Part shown: one piece after another, positions 7,842 through 16,381 of the stretch
How the letters are laid out: the number at the start of each line of letters is the position of its first letter
Position numbering within the stretch: position 1 is the stretch's first letter
Assembly (NCBI GenBank): GCA_050732575.1
Contig: JBOHRF010000005.1
Coordinates: 1-52,443, forward strand
Length of the DNA stretch: 52,443 nucleotides
Direction of reading: 5' to 3'
DNA from: JBBDWZ01 sp050732575
GTDB lineage: Bacteria > Gemmatimonadota > Gemmatimonadetes > Longimicrobiales > RSA9
Notes under the pieces: generated by a model
What the model saw: the letters and a program-made list of their open reading frames with translations, nothing else
What the model was told of the DNA's origin: nothing
The model's database searches: none
Made by a program: the position numbers and the translations under genes

Positions 7842-8315
7842 ATGCGTGCCCTGCTTCTTTGCAGTCTCCTGGCCATCACGGCCTGTTACAGCTATCGGCC
7901 GGCCGAATTGGCCACCGTACCCGCTGGCACCAGCGTGCGCGCTCGCATCTCCGCGGCTGAAGCGGAACGAGTGGAATCGCTCCTGGGTCGCAGTGATGCC
8001 CGAGTACTGGAAGGTGTGCTCGTGCAGGCCGACGGAGAGAGTTTCCTGATCCAGGTCCCCACCACAGCGCGCCAGGCGCCGGGCGGTGGCATGGAAGTTC
8101 TCCATCAACGTCTCTCCGTGCCACGCGCAGGCCTGGTGGAACTCGAGTTGAAGCAGTTGAACCGACCACGCACCTACGGCCTCGTTGGCTTTGGCGTGGC
8201 CGCGGCAGCCTACCTCGCGTTACAAGCGCTGAACGGTGACAACGGTCGCGACGGTCCTCCCAATGGCGGCGGCGATCCGGAGTTCCGCATTCCCCTGGTC
8301 CGCTTCCCGCGCTAA
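7842..8315 (+). CDS. Small lipoprotein with C-terminal membrane segment, unknown function
   Basis: A 157-residue protein. It starts MRALLLCSLLAITAC, a compact signal peptide with lipobox at C15, then a beta-rich middle (VPAGTSVRARISAAEAERVE ... RVLEGVLVQADGESFLIQVP), a hydrophobic segment (YGLVGFGVAAAAYLALQAL) and a Gly/Asn/Asp-rich end. No family is recognised with certainty; the pattern of a small beta-barrel-like module plus a membrane span recurs in exported proteins of such genomes. ATG lies 9 bases after a TAAACT box (about 7831-7836) with TTCCAC 17 bases further up, so the transcript may have a very short leader. It converges on the M28 peptidase gene, with a hairpin repeat between. 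Confidence 0.7.
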   Translation: MRALLLCSLLAITACYSYRPAELATVPAGTSVRARISAAEAERVESLLGRSDARVLEGVLVQADGESFLIQVPTTARQAPGGGMEVLHQRLSVPRAGLVELELKQLNRPRTYGLVGFGVAAAAYLALQALNGDNGRDGPPNGGGDPEFRIPLVRFPR

Positions 8316-8379
8316 ACTCCGCACCCGAAAAAACGCCTGAGTTCAGAACGTCCGTCCCCGCTCACGCTCTACTTTTCGC

Positions 8380-8411
8380 TCTCGTTCACGGCTGTGCGGA
8401 CGTGAACGAGA
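8380..8411. repeat. CGTTCACG-family hairpin repeat, copy A
   Basis: A perfect 11-bp stem, TCTCGTTCACG (8380-8390) and CGTGAACGAGA (8401-8411), with a 10-base loop. It lies in the 106-base gap between the convergent genes ending at 8315 and 8422. Further short copies of the same word surround it (CGCTCACGCTC at about 8359, AACGTGA at 8411). Two larger relatives are at 17406-17490 and 18480-18548. Position fits a bidirectional terminator, but the same core word in three separate gaps indicates a dispersed repeat family. Confidence 0.8.
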
Positions 8412-8421
8412 ACGTGATACG

Positions 8422-9903
8422 TTATTGCATGATCGGCGCGGGCAAGCGCGCGGCCCGGTTGGCAGCCTGCCACGCAAATACTGCCATCACAATGGCCGAC
8501 TGCTTCAAGTCCTCTTCTTTCACCCGCTCAAAGTAGTCCACGTTGGTGTGATGCGTCCGCACATCATAATCGACGTAATCCTTGATGGCGGTAAAGCCGG
8601 GCAGGCCCAGGCGCGTAAAGCTGAGATGGTCGGTGTTGCCGATGCTGTCGGTCACATTCCTTACCGCGCCCAGATCCTTGAGCGGCGCCAGCCAGGCATC
8701 GAAGATGGGTTTGAGCGCATCATTCTTCTGTAAGTACCAGCCGTAGATTTTGCCTGACCCCGGGTCATCGTTGAAGTAGGCATAGAATTTCCCGCGCGCG
8801 GCCGCGTTGACCTCGCCTTCATAGAGTTTTTGCGCATGAGCGCGAGAGCCCAGCAGACCCTGTTCTTCGCCGCTCCACAGCGCCACGCGGATCGTGCGCT
8901 TGGGCCGGGCACCGATGGCTTTGAGAATGCGCATCGCCTCGAGAACGGTGGCACTGCCATCGGCGTTGTCGGTTGCCCCAGGGGAAGAGTGCCAGGAATC
9001 GAGGTGCGCACCGATCAATACGATTTCATCCTTGAGCTGTGGGTCGGAGCCGGGCAGTTCGGCCAGCACGTTATAGGTGTTGCCGTCCTGCTCGTGGTAG
9101 CGCGTTCGCAGCTCGACCGTAACCCTGGGCGCAGCGCCGGCCAGCGCCAGCTGCACGATCATGTTGTAGTGCTCGGGCATCAGCACAATACTGGGCACGG
9201 CGTCATTGGCGGTATTGCGACTGCCCAGCACGAAGATGGTACCGTGTTCGCCCATGTTGGGCCGCAGAATCACGCCCGCACCCGCCTGTTGCAGCGCCTG
9301 CACCAACTCGCGCGTGGGTGTCTTGCCGTCATTGCGCGGGCTGGGCGGCTGACCGATGCGCACGCGTTCTTCCGATGCGCTTGGTTGCGCGCGGTCCTGC
9401 TTGATGAACGCAGTTTGAGGTGGAAGCAGCAGCACGATCGCGTCTTTCAAGCGATCGCCCAGGGCCGTCAGTTCAGCCAGCGTCTTGTCACCCACGTAAA
9501 TCGGTGTGCCCGAGAAGCTGCCTCGTGTTGAGGGCGTCCAGGCTTCCGGATAACCAAACAGGGGCAGATAGCGGGGCGCCTTCAACTCCAGAGTGAGTTT
9601 CTCCAGCGTCCAGCCGCGTCCGAACTCGAATGGCTCGAGCCGGGGATTGGCCAGGCCCCAGCGTTCCAATTGTTGACGCGACCAGTCGGCCGCTGTCTTG
9701 TGCGCGGGCGAGCCCGTGAGCCGCGGCCCAAACACATTGGTCAGCTGGTTGAACATGGCCAGCACCTGAGAGCGTTGCAGTCCTTCGGCGCGAATCTTCT
9801 CGATGGTCGCCCGGTCGACCGGCTCCTGACCCGCTGCGTTCGAGCCCGCCACGGCCAACGTCAGGGTCAAAGCTCCCCAAGTGAAGTGCGCGCGTACCCT
9901 CAT
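8422..9903 (-). CDS. Secreted M28-family zinc aminopeptidase with PA domain
   Basis: A 493-residue exported peptidase. A signal peptide occupies about residues 1-25. A middle region (about 110-260) has the look of a protease-associated insert (FSGTPIYVGDKTLAE ... GVILRPNMGEH). The catalytic M28 domain follows, with zinc ligands in IGAHLDSWHSSPGATDNADG (H and D), the catalytic pair in WSGEEQGLLGS and a later NTDHLSF segment. M28 enzymes remove N-terminal residues from peptides outside the inner membrane. ATG 9903 has a GGGAG site; the frame extension to 9942 is discarded. It lies 91 bases after the SusC-SusD pair on the same strand but is separated by a strong terminator. Confidence 0.9.
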   Translation of the reverse strand: MRVRAHFTWGALTLTLAVAGSNAAGQEPVDRATIEKIRAEGLQRSQVLAMFNQLTNVFGPRLTGSPAHKTAADWSRQQLERWGLANPRLEPFEFGRGWTLEKLTLELKAPRYLPLFGYPEAWTPSTRGSFSGTPIYVGDKTLAELTALGDRLKDAIVLLLPPQTAFIKQDRAQPSASEERVRIGQPPSPRNDGKTPTRELVQALQQAGAGVILRPNMGEHGTIFVLGSRNTANDAVPSIVLMPEHYNMIVQLALAGAAPRVTVELRTRYHEQDGNTYNVLAELPGSDPQLKDEIVLIGAHLDSWHSSPGATDNADGSATVLEAMRILKAIGARPKRTIRVALWSGEEQGLLGSRAHAQKLYEGEVNAAARGKFYAYFNDDPGSGKIYGWYLQKNDALKPIFDAWLAPLKDLGAVRNVTDSIGNTDHLSFTRLGLPGFTAIKDYVDYDVRTHHTNVDYFERVKEEDLKQSAIVMAVFAWQAANRAARLPAPIMQ

Positions 9904-9950
9904 GGCCGATCTCCCAGGTGACTTCAAATCAATGGTCGCCATCCGTGCCC

Positions 9951-9988
9951 AAAACTGAGCGGGCCTCGCGATCTGCGCGAGGCCCGCT
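9951..9988 (-). terminator. Strong intrinsic terminator after susD-like gene
   Basis: A perfect 13-bp GC-rich stem (AGCGGGCCTCGCG at 9958-9970, complement at 9976-9988) with a 5-base loop. On the minus strand it is followed by CAG and four T (9954-9951). It begins 7 bases after the SusD-like stop codon and so closes the SusC-SusD operon before the M28 peptidase gene. On the plus strand only TTT follows, so minus-strand activity is the main reading. Confidence 0.85.
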
Positions 9989-9994
9989 TTCGGC

Positions 9995-11263
9995 TCATCT
10001 CAAGTTGGCATTGGTATCTCGTTCCGATCGGGAGATCGGGAAGCAAAGATCCTGTTTGGTCAGGTGCGCTGCTGTACCAACACCCTCGAGCACATGCAGC
10101 GTGCCCGGCGTGCCGCCTTCTTTCCAGCGCCGCAAATCACCGAGCCGGCGCGCTTCCAGCCACAGTTCGATGCCCCGCTCCCGCTTGAGCAGCGTCCAGG
10201 CTTCGGCCGACGTGGTGGCTGTAATGTTCGCCACTGGTACATTGGCGCGCGCTTCGTTGATCTTGGCAACGGCGCCCGGCACGTCATTGCTGCGGAGCCG
10301 CGCCTCCGCTTCGATCAGCCGCATTTCACGGCCGCTGGCCAAACGCACCGGTGCGGCCGAGCTGTTGTGTTTGGTCTGGGGCCACCACGCCACGCGGCCG
10401 CAACATTCGATGGCTGCATCACCCGTGCTGTCCCGCCCGGAAACGCGGAACGGCACGCGTGCATCGTTGCTGGTGTTGCGATACTCCGCTATCCACGTGT
10501 TCCATTGCGTATGCGCGCGGTAGGGCGTGTTGCCCGTGGCGTAGAAGATACGGTTCCGGGTCGCGTCCTCGCCCAGATTGAAATAGCTGATGTTGTAGAC
10601 GAACGTAGTCGGCACGTTGGCCGCGTCGGATACGGCTTCCGCCCACTTATTCAGGAATACGCGCGCCGCAGCCCGGCCTGCATACGCCGCCGTGGCCAGA
10701 TTGCCGGTCTGCACGGCAATCGCCTTGGTAAAGTTGTCCTCCGCGCGCAGGAAATACTGCGCATTGGGTTGGATGGCTCCGCCGTCGATCACCGCCTCGC
10801 ACATGTTCTCGCCCAGCACGCGGTTGGCAAAGCCTGCCCACAAATACGCCTGTTGCTTCAGCGCGTTGCTGAACGCGCCCACCTCATCCATGCGGCGAAT
10901 GGTCTCCTCCGAGATCCAGCGCGCGCGCTGCGCATTGTTCCAGTGGTCGTTGACATCGTCCAGGTCACTGTTCAGGTCGCCGATTTGCCATAACCCGGTG
11001 ATGCCGAAGCTGCCGGTCGAGCCCGCTGGATGGATCTCGCGGGTCACGGCTGCTCCGGTATAGCCGATCCAGTTGAGGCCGGATGCGACGGCCCGGCCGG
11101 CGCCGTTGACCAACGCGGCCTGCGCGGTTTGAGCTGCCAGGAAATCATCCTGCACGGGTCCCGGGTTGGTGACCGTCGTGTCACACGCGGCCAGCGTAAC
11201 ACACAGGGCGGTCGCGAACCGGGAGATCAACTGCACTCTATTCTGCATGTTGGCGTTTCTCAT
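9995..11263 (-). CDS. SusD/RagB-family outer-membrane lipoprotein
   Basis: A 422-residue lipoprotein. The signal peptide ends at the lipobox LAAC (C27); the mature part is the helical, TPR-containing SusD type, with the family's typical end: a RLIEAEARLRSNDVPGAVAK block, then LLKRERGIELWLEARRLGDL and a final CFPIS segment. SusD proteins cap the SusC barrel and bind the ligand on the cell surface. ATG 11263 has a GAAGGAGA site; the upstream extension to 11407 overlaps the receptor and is rejected. It lies 13 bases after the SusC-like gene, so the pair is one operon closed by the terminator at 9951-9988. The substrate is not evident. Confidence 0.9.
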   Translation of the reverse strand: MRNANMQNRVQLISRFATALCVTLAACDTTVTNPGPVQDDFLAAQTAQAALVNGAGRAVASGLNWIGYTGAAVTREIHPAGSTGSFGITGLWQIGDLNSDLDDVNDHWNNAQRARWISEETIRRMDEVGAFSNALKQQAYLWAGFANRVLGENMCEAVIDGGAIQPNAQYFLRAEDNFTKAIAVQTGNLATAAYAGRAAARVFLNKWAEAVSDAANVPTTFVYNISYFNLGEDATRNRIFYATGNTPYRAHTQWNTWIAEYRNTSNDARVPFRVSGRDSTGDAAIECCGRVAWWPQTKHNSSAAPVRLASGREMRLIEAEARLRSNDVPGAVAKINEARANVPVANITATTSAEAWTLLKRERGIELWLEARRLGDLRRWKEGGTPGTLHVLEGVGTAAHLTKQDLCFPISRSERDTNANLR

Positions 11264-11276
11264 TGGTTTCTCCTTC

Positions 11277-14200
11277 TCAGAACGTGACGCGAACGGACGC
11301 CGTGAACGTCGCCGGCGGCGGCACGTGCTCGAGAATGGAGCGCACGCGCGATACCGTGAAGCCATCGTTGTTGCCGGTTTCCGGATCGAAGGTCTTGAAG
11401 TCCTCATTCACCCACTTCCAGAAGTTTTGCCCGGCTACCGTGATGCGAGCGCTGCTCGCGCCCGGTACAAACCGGGTCGGCACGGGTACGCTGACCGAGA
11501 GCTCGCGCAGCTTGAAGTAATCGGCCGGGTAGATCCAGTAGTCCGAGCGCGACTGGGCCACCACTTCGCAACGGGCTCGATCGATGGCTTTCGCTTCGTT
11601 GATTCTACCGGCTTCCTGCAACCGATAGAGATCGTAGCACCCGGGCCACCGTACGGACCGGGACACAGCGGCATTGGCCGCGCCATCATACATGTAGTGC
11701 CCGCCCATGTACTCGCCTCGCGCGTTGATACGAATGCCGTAAGGCAGACCCAGCGAGGTGTTCAGGCCGAACGTGTGCGTGGGCAGGTTGGGTCCGTGGA
11801 TGCACGGATCATAGTTCGGGTTCGTCGCATCGACCGTGGACGTCTTGACGATCGGCGCTGCCTTCTCGTTCGCATTCGTTATGCAATAGTCGGTGCGGAT
11901 CACCGGTATCGACTGGCCTTCCATGATCCAGCCGAAATTGCCGATCGAGAAATCGGTCGCACCGCCCAATGAATTGACCTTGCCCGTATTCGTGTAAATC
12001 GTGCCGCCTACCGACCACTCCAGGCTGGGCGTGCGAATCACGACCGCTTCGACCAGGGCCTCGATGCCGCTGCTCGTCATCTCGCCTACGTTCTTCAGCT
12101 GCGAATTCAGGAAGCCGAGCGTTGGCATTTGCCGCACGTTGAACAGCGCCTGGTCCGTCTTGCGATGGTAGTAGGTGACTTCGGTGGTGAGGCGGTTGTC
12201 CAGGAATGCAGCATCGAACCCCGCTTCGATTTCCGTAGTCCGCTCCGGGCCCAGGCCGGGGTTGCCCACATTGCGTGGGTAGAATGCCGGCTGACCACCC
12301 CAGCCCACTGGATCCCAGGTGCGCACCGCGTCGAAGGCACCCGGTGCGCGGCCCGCCTGTCCCACGGCCGTGCGCAACTTCAGTGAGGTGCCCTCACCCG
12401 GGAACCAGTCTTCCTCAGAAGCGACCCACGAGAAGCTCGCCTTCGGATAGGTCTGCAATCCAAAGTCCCGGCCGAAGGCGCTGTTGCCATCCACGCGCAC
12501 ACCCACGGTGAGGAAATAACGATCCTTCAGGTCGAACACGTTCTGCGCGAACAATCCGGCGTTGACCACGCGTTGCCGCGATTCCGAGCCCAGCGTAGTG
12601 CCGCCGCTCGAGACGACCGGACGACCGGGGCCCGGGAAGTTCTCGCCGTAGGCGGAAGTCTCGCGTCGTTCATCGGTCACGCTCTGACCACCCCAGGACA
12701 ACGTGGAGCGCAGGTCATCACGCAGATTGAAGGTGTAATTGCCGACATAGTCGAAGGTCAGGATCTCGTACTGGTGCCGGCGACTCGAGATGATGCCCGT
12801 GGGCTGGGACACGAAGCCGAACGGGCGCAGATTGCGATTGTCGATCTGCGCCATGTCGTAGCCGACCGTGAACTTGTTCGTGAAGTTGGCGAACGGGCTC
12901 CACGATACCGAGCCACCCGTGATCAGGTGATCGATCTCGCTCGTGAGCTCCTGGTTCAACATGAGATCCACCACTTCGGGCCGGTCGTTCGATGCGTAGT
13001 TGCGGTCGCGCCGGAACGCGTTCAGCGTGAGACCGTGCGCATTGTTGCCCGCCGCCGTGTTCGAGATCTTGTCCTTTGTGTAGCTGCTGTTCCAGGCGAA
13101 CAACAGGTTGGCCAGCGGCGAAAAACTGAAATTGCCGCGCATGACCGACCGGCTCTCGTTGTCATTGGGCAGCACGCCATCCTCGTCGCTCAATGTGCCC
13201 GACACGAAATAGCGAAGCGACTCGCCGCCGCCGCCCACCGAAATCGAGTAACGCTGGCGCAACGCATCGCGCAACCACGGATCGATGAACAGGTAGCTCG
13301 AGGTACCGCCTGCGCGGGAAACCCCGCGGTTCGGCAGGCCCGCAAAACGACTCGGGAAACTGTCGCGGTAGATCGTCGGAATCGTGTCACCCGGCGGCGC
13401 TGTGCTGGGATCCGGTCCAAACTTGAGCGCATGCGAAAAACCCTGATCCACTTGCAGCGTCCACTGCGGCTTGCCCGTGTGTCCATTCCGGGTGAAGATC
13501 TGGATGACACCCGCAGCCGCCTCGGTCCCGTAGAGCGTGGTGGCCGCCGCGCCCTTGATGATCTCGATCCGATCGATGTCGGCCGGATTGATGTCGTTCA
13601 GCGGACTGGCTACGTCGTTGCCGCTGCGCAGGTCTGAGCCCGTGAAGGGCACGTTGCGCGCGTAACCTTCACTGCGCACGCGCACGCCATCCACATAGAT
13701 CAGCGGCTGATTGCTCATGGTCACGCTGACGTTGCCCCGCAGCCGGATCATGGCGCCGCCACCCGCCATCGCGGAACTGGGCAACACGGTCAGGCCGGCT
13801 GCGCGGCCCTGCAGCAGCCCGTCAATGTTGGCCGGCGGCTGCTGAACCCTCGCCATGCTGATCTGCGCAATGCTGTTCCCGACTTCGCGCCGCCGCGCCG
13901 CACCCGCCGTACCCGTCACCACGATTTGATCCAGGCCGAGCGCTTCTTCCCGCATCGTGAAGTCGAGTGTGCTGGCCTGGTTGACTTGCACCGTAACTGC
14001 TTCTTCCATGGTCCGCGTGCCGATCAGCTCCGCGCGTACCCGGTACGATCCGGCCGGCACGTTGACGATGTTGTACCGACCGTTGGCCGAGGTCAGCGTG
14101 CCCAGGCCCGTGCCCACCAGATAAACTTGCGCACTGGCCAGCGGTTGCCCGATGGTGCTGGTTACGCGTCCCGTCACGCTGCCAAAATTCTGAGCGATGG

Positions 14201-14288
14201 CCGGGGTCGCGGCCCACATCACACCGGCGGCCAGTCCCAGGGTACATGTCAGCGAACGAAGTTTCCGGATTGAATGCACGGATGACAT
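11277..14288 (-). CDS. SusC/RagA-family TonB-linked outer-membrane receptor
   Basis: A 1003-residue receptor, the usual length for the family. Order: signal peptide (about 1-32, ending PAIAQ), carboxypeptidase-regulatory-like domain (SVTGRVTSTIGQPLASAQVY), TonB plug (LDQIVVTGTAGAARRREVGN ... IYVDGVRVRSEG and DRIEIIKGAAATTLYGTEAA), then a long beta barrel ending in the aromatic SVRVTF. ATG 14288 has a GGGAG site and begins at the signal peptide, so the 63-residue extension in the same frame is discarded. It is followed after 13 bases by its SusD partner. It imports a polymeric or oligomeric nutrient using TonB energy. Many members outside Bacteroidetes take up peptides, and the M28 peptidase nearby would suit that, but this is inference. 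Confidence 0.93.
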   Translation of the reverse strand: MSSVHSIRKLRSLTCTLGLAAGVMWAATPAIAQNFGSVTGRVTSTIGQPLASAQVYLVGTGLGTLTSANGRYNIVNVPAGSYRVRAELIGTRTMEEAVTVQVNQASTLDFTMREEALGLDQIVVTGTAGAARRREVGNSIAQISMARVQQPPANIDGLLQGRAAGLTVLPSSAMAGGGAMIRLRGNVSVTMSNQPLIYVDGVRVRSEGYARNVPFTGSDLRSGNDVASPLNDINPADIDRIEIIKGAAATTLYGTEAAAGVIQIFTRNGHTGKPQWTLQVDQGFSHALKFGPDPSTAPPGDTIPTIYRDSFPSRFAGLPNRGVSRAGGTSSYLFIDPWLRDALRQRYSISVGGGGESLRYFVSGTLSDEDGVLPNDNESRSVMRGNFSFSPLANLLFAWNSSYTKDKISNTAAGNNAHGLTLNAFRRDRNYASNDRPEVVDLMLNQELTSEIDHLITGGSVSWSPFANFTNKFTVGYDMAQIDNRNLRPFGFVSQPTGIISSRRHQYEILTFDYVGNYTFNLRDDLRSTLSWGGQSVTDERRETSAYGENFPGPGRPVVSSGGTTLGSESRQRVVNAGLFAQNVFDLKDRYFLTVGVRVDGNSAFGRDFGLQTYPKASFSWVASEEDWFPGEGTSLKLRTAVGQAGRAPGAFDAVRTWDPVGWGGQPAFYPRNVGNPGLGPERTTEIEAGFDAAFLDNRLTTEVTYYHRKTDQALFNVRQMPTLGFLNSQLKNVGEMTSSGIEALVEAVVIRTPSLEWSVGGTIYTNTGKVNSLGGATDFSIGNFGWIMEGQSIPVIRTDYCITNANEKAAPIVKTSTVDATNPNYDPCIHGPNLPTHTFGLNTSLGLPYGIRINARGEYMGGHYMYDGAANAAVSRSVRWPGCYDLYRLQEAGRINEAKAIDRARCEVVAQSRSDYWIYPADYFKLRELSVSVPVPTRFVPGASSARITVAGQNFWKWVNEDFKTFDPETGNNDGFTVSRVRSILEHVPPPATFTASVRVTF

Positions 14289-14356
14289 AAAGCAACTCCC
14301 GGGATGAGTGGAGTTACAGAGCGCCAGCGCGGCGCGAACCGTCGTCTTTTCTATTC

Positions 14357-14385
14357 GATTACGGGATTTGCAGGTCCCGTGACAA
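14357..14385 (-). promoter_or_regulatory. Candidate promoter of the SusC-SusD operon
   Basis: On the minus strand TTGTCA (14385-14380) is followed after 17 bases by GTAATC (14362-14357), about 69 bases before the receptor ATG. The -35 box fits the consensus well, the -10 box poorly. A small dyad CGGGA/TCCCG lies between the boxes and could be an operator. The remainder of the 192-base gap (14289-14480) shows nothing recognisable. Confidence 0.35.
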
Positions 14386-14480
14386 TGACTAACGGTCGGA
14401 TGTACAACACGCCCACCCGTTGTTTTGGCTAGGCAATACGCCGGGGCAGGATATCGCGACCGCGCCCCGGGTGTCAACCT

Positions 14481-14825
14481 CTACTGTATCCGAATACTCA
14501 CCGCTGCGGTTTTGCTCCCGGCTTCCGCATCAGAAACCGCCGCACTCATTTCGTAAACGCCTGGCTGCGCATAAGCGTGACGTTGCCGCACGTTGGCCGT
14601 GCGCGCTCCGCTGGTCTGGATCGTTCGCGTTTGCCCATCGCCCCAGATGAGATCGATTCCCAGCAACACGCCGCCCTGCGCGTCGATCGTGAACATGATC
14701 GAGTCGCCGGGTGCGGCTGTGGTCCGCTCGGGTGTCACCGTGATTTCCAGTGGCAGTGGCTGCAGCTGGTACGGATCACACGCAGCCACCAGGGCGAGGA
14801 ACAGGAACGCGAGCAATTTGCGCAT
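14481..14825 (-). CDS. Small lipoprotein with a PKD-like domain
   Basis: A 114-residue lipoprotein. MRKLLAFLFLALVAAC is a clean lipoprotein signal with C16. The mature part is one beta-sandwich of PKD type: ITVTPERTTAAPGDSIMFTI, then IDLIWGDGQTR and HAYAQPGVYEMSAAVSD. The W-GDG and HAY-PG-Y features are the PKD hallmarks. Such domains mediate protein or glycan contacts at the surface. ATG 14825 has a GAGGGT site. It ends 192 bases before the receptor start and may be transcribed into it, or be independent. The 176 bases upstream (14826-15001) form the divergent gap with the permease; no clear promoter was picked there. Confidence 0.8.
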   Translation of the reverse strand: MRKLLAFLFLALVAACDPYQLQPLPLEITVTPERTTAAPGDSIMFTIDAQGGVLLGIDLIWGDGQTRTIQTSGARTANVRQRHAYAQPGVYEMSAAVSDAEAGSKTAAVSIRIQ

Positions 14826-15001
14826 GGCGGTACCCTCGGTCAGCCAGTAGCGGTGGGACCACAGGCCAGGATGGCGGCACGTCAAAACCGTGGTCCGCCA
14901 CCACGCTACCGCCTGTCGCGTGTGCTGGCCAGCATTGCGTTCCCCGCCGCCGCCCACCTACCCTTGGTCCGCCCAATCCGTAACCCGTAATCCGACTTTC
15001 C

Positions 15002-16348
15002 TTGAACGAGCCGCCCGTCATTGCCCCCGCGCCACAACGCGCGGAAGCCCGACCGCTGGCGCGCGCCATCGGTCAGGTCCAGGCCACCGCGCTGGTGGTC
15101 GGCATCATCATTGGCGCATCCATCTTCGTGCAGCCTTCCGAAATCACGCGCCAGGTCCCCTCGCTCACCGGTATCCTGCTCGCCTGGACTGCGGCCGGCC
15201 TGCTCAGCTTGATGGGTGCATTGTTATGTGCTGAACTCTCCAGCGCGTATCCGGGCACGGGCGGCGTCTACGTGTTTCTACGCAATACCATTTCGCCGGC
15301 CGTGGCCTTTCTCTGGGGCTGGGCCATGTTCTGGAGTATGCACACCGGCATCATCGCCGCGGTCGCCGTAATCAATGCCCGCTACGTCGGTCAATTCCTG
15401 GCGCTCGGTGAGAATGGCACACGCATTTGCGCGGTAGTGGTGATTGCTTTGCTCTCCGCCGTGAACTACCTGGGCGTGCGCCATGGCAGCCGATTGCAGG
15501 CCACCTTTACCATTGCCAAAGTTGCGGCCATCGCGTTGCTCGTGGTGGTGGGTTTCACGCTAGGCGGCCGCGTGCCCGAACACTTCGTGGGGGCCAGCAG
15601 CACCAGCATATCCGCCGATGCGTTTCTACGCGCGGTCGGCGCCGGTTTGTTCGCGTTTGGCGGCTGGCATATGGTCACCTATTCCGCGGAAGAAACGCAC
15701 GACCCCACGCGCACTCTGCCGCGCGCCCTGGCCGTGGGCATGGCCATCGTCATTGTGTGCTATTTGGCTCTCAACACGCTCTACCTCTACGTGCTGCCGC
15801 TGGACCGCGTCATTGCGTCTCAACGCGTGGCCGCCGATGCCGCTGATGTTCTGCTGGGCACGGGCGGCGCCAGTCTCATGGCTGCGCTGGTCATCTTCTC
15901 CACCGTCGGTGCGCTGGGTGGCCTCATTCTGGCCGGACCACGCGTTTATTTTGCCATGGCTGCCGATCGCGTGTTGCCCGCCTGGGTGGCCGCCGTACAC
16001 CCGCGCTTTCAGACGCCCCATCGCGCCATCGCCTTGCAGGCGCTCTGGGCGGCCGTGCTGGTCTGGACCGGAACCTATGGTGAGCTCTTCAGGCGCGTGA
16101 TCTACACGGAATGGATCTTCTTCGCCCTCATGGCGCTGGGCCTCATTCTCGCCCGCCGCCACGCCGGCTACACACCACGTTACCGCGTTTGGGGCTATCC
16201 GGTTCTGCCTGTACTCTTTGCCGTCGCCTCCCTGGCCGTAGTCGTGAACCAGGTGCTCTTTGATCCCAGGAACAGCGCGATCGGATTGTTGATGGTCGTG
16301 GCCGGCTGGCCCATCTACAAGCTCTTTTTCAAGCCCAGAACGTCCTAG
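15002..16348 (+). CDS. APC-family amino acid permease
   Basis: A 448-residue inner-membrane transporter with about twelve hydrophobic segments. The first helix carries VGIIIGASIF, the unwound glycine-rich motif (G-x-x-I-G-x-x-I-F) that contacts the amino acid in the APC/LAT fold; AELSSAYPGTGGVYVFLRN is the second family signature. It resembles the LAT-like exchangers more than cationic transporters, but specificity cannot be read. The start is TTG 15002, with no clear ribosome site; no better in-frame ATG precedes the first helix, so this start is tentative. The following gene, an amidohydrolase, begins 33 bases downstream and may be co-transcribed. Confidence 0.88.
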   Translation: MNEPPVIAPAPQRAEARPLARAIGQVQATALVVGIIIGASIFVQPSEITRQVPSLTGILLAWTAAGLLSLMGALLCAELSSAYPGTGGVYVFLRNTISPAVAFLWGWAMFWSMHTGIIAAVAVINARYVGQFLALGENGTRICAVVVIALLSAVNYLGVRHGSRLQATFTIAKVAAIALLVVVGFTLGGRVPEHFVGASSTSISADAFLRAVGAGLFAFGGWHMVTYSAEETHDPTRTLPRALAVGMAIVIVCYLALNTLYLYVLPLDRVIASQRVAADAADVLLGTGGASLMAALVIFSTVGALGGLILAGPRVYFAMAADRVLPAWVAAVHPRFQTPHRAIALQALWAAVLVWTGTYGELFRRVIYTEWIFFALMALGLILARRHAGYTPRYRVWGYPVLPVLFAVASLAVVVNQVLFDPRNSAIGLLMVVAGWPIYKLFFKPRTS

Positions 16349-16381
16349 TCACACGTCACCGTCACCGTGGAGTTTCGACCC

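Noticed and set aside
12573..13637. 354-codon plus-strand open frame inside the SusC-like gene
   Set aside because: Antisense shadow of a strong receptor coding sequence; Arg-rich, no motif or ribosome site.
14440..14480. Terminator after the PKD lipoprotein (CCGGGGC/GCCCCGG stem)
   Set aside because: Only 7 base pairs around a 16-base loop and no T-run on the minus strand; too weak to list.
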